Assembly: GCF_020905295.1 (NCBI RefSeq)
Contig: NZ_JAJJMM010000001.1
Coordinates: forward strand, 5,642,001 to 5,706,000
DNA length: 64,000 bases
DNA from: Flavobacterium piscisymbiosum
GTDB lineage: Bacteria; Bacteroidota; Bacteroidia; Flavobacteriales; Flavobacteriaceae
Reading direction: 5' to 3'
The position numbers and the translations under genes were made by a program. Shown here piece after piece: positions 8,749 to 16,936 of this stretch. The number at the start of each line of letters is the position of its first letter. Position 1 is the first letter of the stretch. The notes under the pieces were generated by a model. It was not told where the DNA came from. It did not search any database and saw only the letters and a list, made by a program, of their open reading frames with translations.

Positions 8749-8779
8749 ATATGCGGTTTCCTTGAAGGAAACCGCATAT
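8749..8779. terminator. Bidirectional terminator hairpin
   Basis: ATATGCGGTTTCC (8749-8761) and GGAAACCGCATAT (8767-8779) form a perfect 13-base stem with a 5-base loop. It sits between the convergent DUF6520 and S9 peptidase genes. Confidence 0.85.
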
Positions 8780-8800
8780 ATTATAACCACAAAAATTACT

Positions 8801-11407
8801 TTACTTCCGGTTCACTATCCATGCAGCAGGCGCATTATTTTTCAAAAAGTGGTCAAACCATTCTATTGTCTTTTTGCTTAAATCTTCCTGTGCCAAAGCC
8901 GCTGTTAATATGTGTCCCTGGTTAGGATACTGCAGCATAATGTGTGTTTTATTAAGCTTTCTCATGGCTATATAAAGTGCTGTCGATTGCTCAGGCTTAA
9001 CGTTTCCGTCATTTTTGCCTGCCCAGGTGAGCAACGGGGTCTTTATTTTCTCAGCGTGAAGGATAGGAGAATTTCGAAGATAAGCATCTTTATTTTCATA
9101 AAAAGAGTCAACCATACGATATTGCTGGCTTTCATATCTCCATATTTCAGGATTGGAATAATCAGCACTAATTGAAAAATAAGTACGTATAATATCAGAT
9201 ACTGCTGAACCACTAACTGCTGCCGCAAAAAGGTTTGTTTGGGTGATAATAAAATTAGCTTCATACCCTCCAAAGGACTGTGCAAGAAGTCCCACTTTTG
9301 CCGGATCCACCAAGTTTTTTTCCACCACTTTTTTTACTGCACTGCTCACGCATTCAACTGCTGAAATTCCAGGATTTCCCTTCTCATATGCAATATCGGC
9401 AAGCAATACAAAATAGCCGCTTGCCGTCATGGTCGTAATATTAAATCCAATCCCATTATGATCGGTGGGATTCACATAATCATTAATTGCTCCAGAGGGG
9501 CTACTATAGATAAAGACAACCATCGGATACTTTACTGAGGCGTTGTAATGTGCAGGATAAAAAAGTGCACCATTCAAGGGCTTATTCTTTGAACTGTAAT
9601 AATGAATCATTTCGGTTGTTCCCCAATAAAAGTGCTTTTGCTGTGTATTGGTTTTTACTACCGTTTTATCCTGATCTTGTAATGAAGACTTCAAAACAAT
9701 ATTTGGAGAATCCATAAAACTTTGCTCTGTAAAAACGTAAGTATCTTTATTTTTGGCTTTTAATAACTTGCTTATTTTCCTGTCTTTAAAAACTAAAGGT
9801 TTTATTTTTTTTTGATCGAAAGTGAAATATCCTGAATCAGCATTTACAGTACTTTCAGCAGAAAGGATATTTATTTTATCTAAATCATAAACACTGCTGC
9901 TAATACCTGAGTAATTGGCTGAAGGTATATTACTCAAATCTTTATTAACCATTCTAAAGCAGATTTTTTTCTCTTTTCCATCTGTTAATCTGGATTTATT
10001 TTTTCCGTCTGTTGAAATTTTCCAGACATCAAACTGATCATTAATTAAAATACTTTTTCCATCATTTGTCCATCCTGCACATCCGTATAATTCAGGATTA
10101 GGATCCTCAAATCTATTGTCAAATGCAGTCGCAAGACCAGCTGTGATATTAGTATGCGTTTTTTTTTTAATATCATAAATCCACCATCCATGATTTTTGT
10201 AATAATTTACGAACTTTCCATTGGGAGATACTTGAATGTTTGAGGGATGACTTGATATCTTTTCCACTAAAAGTTCCCTGCTGCCATTTTTTATATCCAC
10301 AATATAATAGTCCACGTCTACAAAGAGAAGAAACTGCGGCTCGTACCGAAGTGGATCAGCTACTATGGCAAATCTTTGATCGCCTGTGAGAGTTACCCAT
10401 TGATATTTTTTGTCACTAACTGGTTTTGAAATTTGCATTTGCGGGTACCAGACACCAAGAAAGGGTTTGTTGTAAGTTTGCGCTAATTCGCGATCTATAT
10501 AAAGCGATTTATCATTAGCATTCCAAATTTCAACAATTGGTTTATCGAGAACTTTTTCCTTAGCACTTTTATAATAGAAAAAAACAGCTGTGTTATCATT
10601 TGAAATCTCTAAACTAATATTATTACCAACAGCAATCTGACTGCTTCCAAAGTAACTCACAGGCAGATCTTTTATGTTGAATATTTTCTTATTTTCCATT
10701 TGATACATAAAGAGCTCCCATGTCTTGTTTAATCCATAAAATGCAATAGTACTTTCGTCTTTTGCCCATGTTATGTTCTGAATCTTGGGAGGCAAATTAG
10801 AAAGCACTTCCACAACGGATACTTTGCTGGTAAAAGCAATCTGACCAATATTTGATGTTTGTTCATTTGAAGACACATAAATCACTTTATTCCCTAATTT
10901 ATTCAATTTACACTCAGTAACATTTTCAATCCTGCGAACCAGCTTCCCATCAATATACCTAATACAAAGATTTGACTGCTTGTTGTTATTAGTTTCCAAA
11001 GAAATGATAAATTGACCATCATTCGAAAACTCATAACTTATAACATCTTCTATTAAAAATAAAGTTTCTTTAACCAAATCCATTACCTTCAAATTTTTAT
11101 TGGAATCCATACAGCCAAATACTTTTTCTGCACCAAATTTAGATTTGGAACATTTTGGGAAATCGAATGTTTTATTTGTAATGGTATTTTTGACAAATAA
11201 CGTATCGTGATGAGATTCGTAGCGTAGTTCATAACTAATCCAATTTCCATCATCAGAGATTTTATCACTGTAAAGCTTACTCCAAAGTTTATAATCCTCA
11301 GAGGTGATATCTCTCTTAATTAGTCCCTGCCCCATCGCGGGACAGGTTACTAATTCAAGTATGAGTACAGAGAAAATTCCGTAAACAAATCTTAAATGTC
11401 TTTTCAT
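8801..11407 (-). CDS. S9 family (prolyl oligopeptidase-type) peptidase, exported
   Basis: The start at 11407 is preferred because it begins the signal peptide (MKRHLRFVYGIFSVLILELV) and avoids overlap with the SusD gene; an in-frame ATG lies upstream at 11458. About 868 residues. The N-terminal two-thirds is beta-propeller-like with WD/TolB-style segments. The C-terminal third is an alpha/beta-hydrolase: the nucleophile elbow is QSFGGYE (GxSxGG type), with a downstream Asp near KNDGNVKPEQ and a His near NQGHILTA. S9 enzymes cleave peptides, often after proline or basic residues. As last gene of a SusC-SusD-S9 operon it probably degrades peptides captured or imported by SusCD, or processes a secreted peptide. 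Confidence 0.88.
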   Translation of the reverse strand: MKRHLRFVYGIFSVLILELVTCPAMGQGLIKRDITSEDYKLWSKLYSDKISDDGNWISYELRYESHHDTLFVKNTITNKTFDFPKCSKSKFGAEKVFGCMDSNKNLKVMDLVKETLFLIEDVISYEFSNDGQFIISLETNNNKQSNLCIRYIDGKLVRRIENVTECKLNKLGNKVIYVSSNEQTSNIGQIAFTSKVSVVEVLSNLPPKIQNITWAKDESTIAFYGLNKTWELFMYQMENKKIFNIKDLPVSYFGSSQIAVGNNISLEISNDNTAVFFYYKSAKEKVLDKPIVEIWNANDKSLYIDRELAQTYNKPFLGVWYPQMQISKPVSDKKYQWVTLTGDQRFAIVADPLRYEPQFLLFVDVDYYIVDIKNGSRELLVEKISSHPSNIQVSPNGKFVNYYKNHGWWIYDIKKKTHTNITAGLATAFDNRFEDPNPELYGCAGWTNDGKSILINDQFDVWKISTDGKNKSRLTDGKEKKICFRMVNKDLSNIPSANYSGISSSVYDLDKINILSAESTVNADSGYFTFDQKKIKPLVFKDRKISKLLKAKNKDTYVFTEQSFMDSPNIVLKSSLQDQDKTVVKTNTQQKHFYWGTTEMIHYYSSKNKPLNGALFYPAHYNASVKYPMVVFIYSSPSGAINDYVNPTDHNGIGFNITTMTASGYFVLLADIAYEKGNPGISAVECVSSAVKKVVEKNLVDPAKVGLLAQSFGGYEANFIITQTNLFAAAVSGSAVSDIIRTYFSISADYSNPEIWRYESQQYRMVDSFYENKDAYLRNSPILHAEKIKTPLLTWAGKNDGNVKPEQSTALYIAMRKLNKTHIMLQYPNQGHILTAALAQEDLSKKTIEWFDHFLKNNAPAAWIVNRK

Positions 11408-11417
11408 TTTATGAATA

Positions 11418-12791
11418 TTAATATCCCTCATTTTGAGGAAAAAGGTTTGGATTTGCAATTAGTTCTGTTTCAGGAAGAGGCCATAATTGATCCGTAGTCT
11501 GCCATCCCGGTTTAACAAGTGATAAAACAGCATCAAGTTCTCCGGTACGTTTGAGATCGAAAAAACGATGACCATACTCCGTAAAGAGTTCAACCCTCCT
11601 TTCCTTAATCACTGCATTAATTATTTCGTTAGCTGTACTTGCAGTCGTATTTGCCAAGCCTGCAGCATTTCTAATCTTATTTAAATCTTCCTTGGCTCCA
11701 ATAAGTTCTCCCTGCCTTGCACGAGCTTCTGCCCTAATTAAATATTGTTCTGCAATTCTGAAAATAATAGAGTACTCCACACTGGGGTCAGTTTTAGTAT
11801 GCTGTTTGTATTTAAAAGAATGATAATAGATGTTCGCACCATCGTTTACTTCCCTGATCCAGTGCGATTTTCGAAGATCCCCAATTTCAAAAGCATCAAT
11901 CAAATCCGGGCTTAAGGCAACGAAAGTAGAAGAGCCGCTAAGAAAAATAAAGGATCCTCCTTCATCTGTATTATTCCCATTTAATTTTGGCATAAACTGC
12001 CATATAGTTGAAACACTTTCTTTTAAAAATGTTTTGTCCGGATTATTTCCTATTACATATGCTGGATTATTCAACACAGCAGAAGCCGAGTTTGATGCTT
12101 CAGCCCATTGCTTGTTATAGAGATACACCCTGGCAAGTAAAGCATTAGCTGCTGATCTATTGGGTCTTACACGTTCCGCAGTTAGATACTGTTCTGGTAA
12201 CAATTTAATGGCCTGATCGAGGTCTGAAATAATATTAGAATAAACAGTTGCAGAAGGAGTTCTTCCTGCTATTTTATTCTTTTCATATTCAGTATTTGTA
12301 ATATATGGAATATCTCCATAAATATTAACCAGATAAAAATGCACCAGCGACCTAACAAATAAGGCTTCTCCAGTAAGACGGTTTTTATCATTCAAGGATA
12401 AAGAAACCGAATTCTGCACCCCTTCAATCACGGCATTTGCACAATATATTTGATGATAACTCTGATTCCAAAGATCTGAAGTTATACCACTTGTCGCAAT
12501 TATAGTATTAGTATAGGGCAATCCCTGCTCTACACCGGAACCATGGTAAATGAGCTCATCGGAGTACATGCCAAGACTTACAGATGCTCCATTTAGGAGA
12601 CCTGTTAATATTCCTGTGTCACGCAGCTTCGAATAAATATCTACCATGGCGGCATTTGCAGTTGTTGCATCTTCAAATACTTTTTCACCTGTTAACTGGG
12701 AATCAGGGAGTGTTACATCAACAAAATTGTCGCAACTTAAGAGAGTTGCCGTTATCATATATAAGACTAGATATGTTATACTTTTTTTCAT
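11418..12791 (-). CDS. SusD/RagB family nutrient-binding lipoprotein
   Basis: 457 residues. The N-terminus MKKSITYLVLYMITATLLSCDNF is a lipoprotein signal with the lipobox Cys in LLSC, so the mature protein is lipid-anchored. The rest shows the SusD/RagB TPR-type fold, including AMVDIYSKLRDTG near the start and ADQYLIRAEARARQGE-like text (here EQYLIRAEARARQGE) plus an ERRVELFTEYGHRFFDLKRTGEL segment near the C-terminus, both diagnostic for the family. It pairs with the SusC gene 10 bases upstream. SusD caps the SusC channel and binds the substrate. The S9 peptidase partner suggests peptide rather than glycan. Confidence 0.93.
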   Translation of the reverse strand: MKKSITYLVLYMITATLLSCDNFVDVTLPDSQLTGEKVFEDATTANAAMVDIYSKLRDTGILTGLLNGASVSLGMYSDELIYHGSGVEQGLPYTNTIIATSGITSDLWNQSYHQIYCANAVIEGVQNSVSLSLNDKNRLTGEALFVRSLVHFYLVNIYGDIPYITNTEYEKNKIAGRTPSATVYSNIISDLDQAIKLLPEQYLTAERVRPNRSAANALLARVYLYNKQWAEASNSASAVLNNPAYVIGNNPDKTFLKESVSTIWQFMPKLNGNNTDEGGSFIFLSGSSTFVALSPDLIDAFEIGDLRKSHWIREVNDGANIYYHSFKYKQHTKTDPSVEYSIIFRIAEQYLIRAEARARQGELIGAKEDLNKIRNAAGLANTTASTANEIINAVIKERRVELFTEYGHRFFDLKRTGELDAVLSLVKPGWQTTDQLWPLPETELIANPNLFPQNEGY

Positions 12792-12801
12792 GATATCAGA
12801 T

Positions 12802-15800
12802 TTAGAAAGTTAATTGTATTCCTGCGGTATAGGTTTTAAGAGGAGGTAAATATCCTGCAAACTTAAACTCAGGATCACCGCCTTTGAAATTTGAAAATGT
12901 CAACAGGTTCTGCCCCTGTAAATAAATTCGGCACTGCATCCCTTTAGAAATATCAAGAGGGACATCATAACTGAGTGATATACTTTTCAGTCTTATATAA
13001 GATGCATCTTCTATAGCACCATCACTTGTTCTAAGGCGTGAATAAGCAGTAGTAAGGGCACTGTTTCTGCCACTGGTGAGTTTTTGATAATCTGCAGTAT
13101 CACTGGCCTGCTCCCAAAAATTAGTCAACGAAGCTAACTGATTTACTGCTGTTCCGGGAGTTCCAGGTGTATATGAAAACGCTTCCTGCTTCACGAACTG
13201 CAGAAGAAAGTCGAGTTGAATCTTTTTGTATGTTACTTGATTTTGTAATCCACCAAAATATTTGGGACTTAAATCGACAAATGCTTGCCTGTCTGCTATT
13301 GCAGAAATTACCCCATCATCATTAAGATCCCTATAACTGTAAACCCCTGTTTGAGGATTTATCCCAGTAAACTCATAAATCTTAGTAATATTGATTGACT
13401 GACCAATTACATAACGGTTGGCATAAACTGAACTTTCCAGCCCGGGATAGGATATCAGTTTATTTTTATTGGCTGAAATATTAAAACTGGTATTCCATTC
13501 AATCTTTTTATTCTGAAAATTGACGGTCCTTAGGGTAAATTCAAAACCTTTGTTTTGAACTGCTGCATCAAGATTCGCTGTTAGGGAACTAAATCCTGTA
13601 GTTGCTGGCAGGGGCATACCCACAAGCTGGCTCGAAGAACTGTTTTGGTAGTAAGCAGTAGTTAAAAAGAGCCTGTCTTTAAAGAAACCCATTTCAAGTG
13701 CGACTTCAAATTTTTTATTTGTTTCCCATCCAAAATCTGAATTAAATAATCGACTAGGCTGCAAACCAACTGTTCCCTGATAAGAGTTGCCCGATGAAAC
13801 ATAGGTGTCTAAAAATTGATAGTCCCCTATTTGGTCATTACCTGTAGTGCCATAGCTTGCACGCAGTTTACCAAAGCTAAGCAGTGTATTATTTTTAAGG
13901 AAAGACTCGTTCGAAAATAGCCATGCAGCTCCTATTGCCCCAAAATTAGCGAACTGCTTACCGGGCCCAAAGCGGCTTGATCCATCTCGCCTGCCAGTAA
14001 AATTCAGAATATATCGATCATCATAATTGTAATTAAGACGCGCAAAAAAGGCCTGATATTTATAAACGCTTTCATCGCTAAAGTCGATAACTTTGAGTGT
14101 CGCTGAAGCAATATCATTGATCAGGCTGTTACTTGAAAAGCCATATCCTGATTGAAACAGGCGATTACTGGTCTGGCTTTGAAAAGTCCCGCCAAAAAGC
14201 GCTTCCATCCTACCCTTTGCCAAATCAAAGTTCCAATTAATCTGAGGCTCAGCTATCCATGAACTTCTTAGCGTGAGATTAGTGCTGATTCCTGAAACCT
14301 CACTACCAAGTCCTAAAGACGGATTGTACATCGTAGAAGGCATAACCATTTTTTCATTATTTCTTAAATCGGTATATCCAAAACTTGATTTAATCTGAAC
14401 GTTTCTGAGAATATTATATGATAATACAGCATTTGCTGTCAGGTCATTAATTTTTGAATTAAACTTTGATTCGTAAGCAGCCAAAGGATTCTCCCAAGAG
14501 TTGTTCGCCCAGTTTAAGTCCCCATCACTATCGTACAATGCTGGTGCATTTGGTGCTAAAAGTCTCGATATTCGTGTCAAGTCTGTTCCGGGCTGAAAGT
14601 TTTTCTGGGATGTATAACCGGCTGAAAAACTTAACCTGAACTTTTCATCATCAGATACATGATTAAAACTGAAATGAATATTTCCTTTGTTATATTTAAA
14701 ATCCCCAGGAAATACTGTTGTTTCTGTTCTTGTACTTCCACTTAAAAGATACTGTGTCTTAGCGGAACCTCCTGTAACGGTGGCTTGTAAATTGGTAATT
14801 TCAGCAGTCCCGCCAATAAATTCCTTTTGCCAGTCTGTATATCGGTTCTGATCCCAAGTACCATTAACATCATAAGCATTTTTAGGATAGACAGTAATTC
14901 CGTCATTAGCAAATGCCTGCCGGCGCATGTCAAGGTATTGCTCTGTTTTCATCAGATCAAGCATTTTTGTAACGGTTCCGATACTTGTAGAAGCGTTTAC
15001 AGTAAATTTTGTTTTTCCTGAAATACCTTTTTTAGTACTAATTAAAACAACACCATTGGCTCCTCTTGAACCGTAGATTGCCGTTGCATCAGCATCTTTA
15101 AGAATTTCAATACTTTCTATATCTGAGGGATTTATAGAATTTAACGGACTTGTCATTGTGGGTGAACTTCCTGAGGTTAACGTTGAGCCAATTGTCTCGG
15201 AAGAATAAGGCACTCCATCAATTATATACAATGGCTGGTTGGCATCAGCACGCAGGCTGTTCTGCCCCCTTATTTTAATTTGGAAGGCTCCACCGGGCGA
15301 CCCACTGTCCTGAATGATCTCCACACCTGCCATCCTACCCTGCATCGCTGCCAGAATATTCCCTATCGGCTGCTTGTCTATGTCTTTTGAAGTTATTTTT
15401 GCAATACTTCCTGTGCGTTCTTTTTCTTTTACAGAATAATATCCTGCATTAACCCTGACTTCCTGCAGGGTTGTTGTATCATAAAACAATTGTACATCGA
15501 CAATTTTACGCCCTTGAACCGGCACTATGATAGTTTTAAATCCTATAAAAGAAACAATCAGAGAATCTAATGGAGAAGTTGAAAGGGTGTACTGACCGCT
15601 GTAATCAGAAATAGCTACAGCATTAGATTTTCCTTTTACAGCAATAGTCACACCCGGCAAAGGATTACTTCCATCAGTTATAGTTCCCTGAATTTGATGT
15701 TGTTGTAAAAAAGTAGTATTGTACCGATAAGAAGATTTGGCAAAAAGAGATGAGAAAGATAAACAAAGCCATATAAAAAACAGGCAATAAAAAGCTTTCC

Positions 15801-15828
15801 CATCCTTGTAAAATGAAAAAATATTCAT
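12802..15828 (-). CDS. SusC/RagA family TonB-dependent outer-membrane transporter
   Basis: 1008 residues. An N-terminal hydrophobic signal region (about 10-30) is followed by a carboxypeptidase-D-like regulatory domain (QIQGTITDGSNPLPGVTIAV, from about 43). Then come the plug (GRMAGVEIIQ, LYIIDGVPY, IEILKDADATAIYGSRGANG) and a 22-strand barrel ending in an aromatic residue (AGIQLTF). The DGVPY and YGSRGANGV motifs are diagnostic of SusC/RagA. First gene of the SusC-SusD-S9 operon. No sigma/anti-sigma pair is adjacent. Its leader contains the hairpin at 15868-15914 and, further upstream, the structured region at 16056-16215. Confidence 0.95.
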   Translation of the reverse strand: MNIFSFYKDGKAFYCLFFIWLCLSFSSLFAKSSYRYNTTFLQQHQIQGTITDGSNPLPGVTIAVKGKSNAVAISDYSGQYTLSTSPLDSLIVSFIGFKTIIVPVQGRKIVDVQLFYDTTTLQEVRVNAGYYSVKEKERTGSIAKITSKDIDKQPIGNILAAMQGRMAGVEIIQDSGSPGGAFQIKIRGQNSLRADANQPLYIIDGVPYSSETIGSTLTSGSSPTMTSPLNSINPSDIESIEILKDADATAIYGSRGANGVVLISTKKGISGKTKFTVNASTSIGTVTKMLDLMKTEQYLDMRRQAFANDGITVYPKNAYDVNGTWDQNRYTDWQKEFIGGTAEITNLQATVTGGSAKTQYLLSGSTRTETTVFPGDFKYNKGNIHFSFNHVSDDEKFRLSFSAGYTSQKNFQPGTDLTRISRLLAPNAPALYDSDGDLNWANNSWENPLAAYESKFNSKINDLTANAVLSYNILRNVQIKSSFGYTDLRNNEKMVMPSTMYNPSLGLGSEVSGISTNLTLRSSWIAEPQINWNFDLAKGRMEALFGGTFQSQTSNRLFQSGYGFSSNSLINDIASATLKVIDFSDESVYKYQAFFARLNYNYDDRYILNFTGRRDGSSRFGPGKQFANFGAIGAAWLFSNESFLKNNTLLSFGKLRASYGTTGNDQIGDYQFLDTYVSSGNSYQGTVGLQPSRLFNSDFGWETNKKFEVALEMGFFKDRLFLTTAYYQNSSSSQLVGMPLPATTGFSSLTANLDAAVQNKGFEFTLRTVNFQNKKIEWNTSFNISANKNKLISYPGLESSVYANRYVIGQSINITKIYEFTGINPQTGVYSYRDLNDDGVISAIADRQAFVDLSPKYFGGLQNQVTYKKIQLDFLLQFVKQEAFSYTPGTPGTAVNQLASLTNFWEQASDTADYQKLTSGRNSALTTAYSRLRTSDGAIEDASYIRLKSISLSYDVPLDISKGMQCRIYLQGQNLLTFSNFKGGDPEFKFAGYLPPLKTYTAGIQLTF

Positions 15829-15867
15829 AATATTGGATTGGTTAGTTAAACGAAGATTTGATTAGCT

Positions 15868-15914
15868 ATGGTCCTCTGCACTAGTTTAGTCGCTGCAGCA
15901 GAGGGCCATTTTTA
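15868..15914. other. Hairpin in the SusC upstream region
   Basis: ATGGTCCTCTGC (15868-15879) and GCAGAGGGCCAT (15898-15909) pair over 12 bases with one G-U, followed on the plus strand by TTTTT. It looks like a plus-strand terminator, yet no plus-strand gene precedes it. On the minus strand it would lie in the SusC leader without a T-run. Confidence 0.55.
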
Positions 15915-16055
15915 TGCATTAAGTAGACGTCTCAATGGTCATAAAGAGGATAAATTATTTATTTCACAGACATACGTGTTTAAAAGGTTCGACTTAATGA
16001 TCCAAAACTTAAAATAAAAATAGAATATACGCTAAGAATAAGCAGAGAGTTCTGA

Positions 16056-16215
16056 GCATAAAAAAGCGTGGTACTCATCTTAAACGTCTCTGGTACTTGG
16101 CATGACCACCACGAATAAGTGAGCCCACGCCAGTAGACGTGAGCATCTTACTTATCATCTCGTGGTTTAAACTGCCAAGTTTTGAGCCGAGATTCTAAGC
16201 GAATGCTTCAATATT
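16056..16215 (-). ncRNA. Structured RNA candidate upstream of the SusC operon
   Basis: Within a gene-free stretch (15829-16384), two sets of pairings compete. Set A: 16096-16102 with 16173-16179, 16109-16114 with 16160-16165, 16115-16120 with 16150-16155, and 16126-16129 with 16138-16141, giving one long hairpin. Set B: 16084-16089 with 16135-16140, 16090-16093 with 16130-16133, and 16066-16071 with 16125-16130. Read on the minus strand, the block ends in CCACGC then TTTTTT at 16065-16060, like a terminator. It may be a small RNA or a switch-like leader for SusC. I cannot name an Rfam family. Confidence 0.45.
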
Positions 16216-16281
16216 TTTTATGAAGAATCGCAAAAATACAATCCTAATGGATTGAAAGCAAATATAAGAAAATTATTCTAA

Positions 16282-16307
16282 CGTTTGCTATCGCAAACGA
16301 TTTTTTT
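16282..16307 (+). terminator. Terminator-like hairpin
   Basis: CGTTTGC (16282-16288) and GCAAACG (16293-16299) form a 7-base stem with a 4-base loop, followed by A and then seven T. It would end any plus-strand transcript from the structured region, or insulate the next gene. Confidence 0.6.
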
Positions 16308-16384
16308 CGACAAATGAATTTATTTTGTTAATATATAAAGACAAATTGGCTACAAATAAATCTATCTCTTTAGGACCTGAAGGT

Positions 16385-16633
16385 ATGCTTTCAAAAAAGC
16401 ATATCTGTAACTTTATTGCGAAAAAATGGATTGTAGACAAAAAAGATGAGTACGGTAAAGATATTAGTTTTACGTCATACGGAAACCAATGTGATCTTGT
16501 AACAAGTACTATTTCAAAAATTGCCAGTGATGAGGGTTATAATATCCCTATAAATACACTAATAAAAATTTTGCGGAAAGAAGAGATGACATTATCACAA
16601 TTCTTTATAGAGTGTGAAAGGGAATATCTATAA
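16385..16633 (+). CDS. Hypothetical small protein, possible degenerate helix-turn-helix
   Basis: 82 residues from the ATG at 16385; the frame stays open to a TTG at 16325, which would add 20 residues. The C-terminal half (DLVTSTISKIASDEGYNIPI, then NTLIKILRKEEMTLSQFFIE) resembles the helices of Xre-type DNA-binding proteins but lacks a clear recognition-helix signature, so the match is weak. It is followed by a strong terminator, supporting a real gene. Possible regulator of the neighbouring defence locus; this is inference from position only. Confidence 0.5.
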   Translation: MLSKKHICNFIAKKWIVDKKDEYGKDISFTSYGNQCDLVTSTISKIASDEGYNIPINTLIKILRKEEMTLSQFFIECEREYL

Positions 16634-16654
16634 TTATAAAAAAATAGTAGAAAA

Positions 16655-16677
16655 GATGCCAACTGGCATCTTTTTTT
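16655..16677 (+). terminator. Rho-independent terminator
   Basis: GATGCC (16655-16660), loop AACT, GGCATC (16665-16670), then seven T. Ends the 16385-16633 gene. Confidence 0.85.
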
Positions 16678-16767
16678 ATGCTTAATAAAAAATTAAAAAC
16701 AGGTATTTATACGGTAGCCTATTTATTGTTAAAAGAACTATTTTGCACCTCATTAATTACATAGATT

Positions 16768-16827
16768 ATGGAAAACCGTAAAAGAAACTGGATGTGGTTA
16801 TGTATGTTTGGTATTAAAACCTATTAA
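16768..16827 (+). CDS. Possible 19-residue peptide
   Basis: In the 303-base gap before the PHP-ATPase gene a short frame encodes MENRKRNWMWLCMFGIKTY and a stop. It is basic, then Trp/Met-rich and hydrophobic. It could be a leader peptide, a remnant or chance; I see no ribosome-binding signal that settles it. The rest of 16678-16936 shows only a TATTTTG string near 16738 that resembles a promoter element. Confidence 0.2.
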   Translation: MENRKRNWMWLCMFGIKTY

Positions 16828-16936
16828 TGCCATAAAGACTTAGAAAATATAAGTTAATAGGCAATTTTATGGTAAAAACAAACAAGTTGACGGCAAGCTT
16901 TAATCACAATCATCAAAAATCTAAACATAAAAAAGA

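Noticed and set aside
16325..16384. TTG start extending the small 16385 gene upstream
   Set aside because: The extension lacks any recognisable feature and abuts the hairpin and T-run at 16282-16307; the ATG is preferred.
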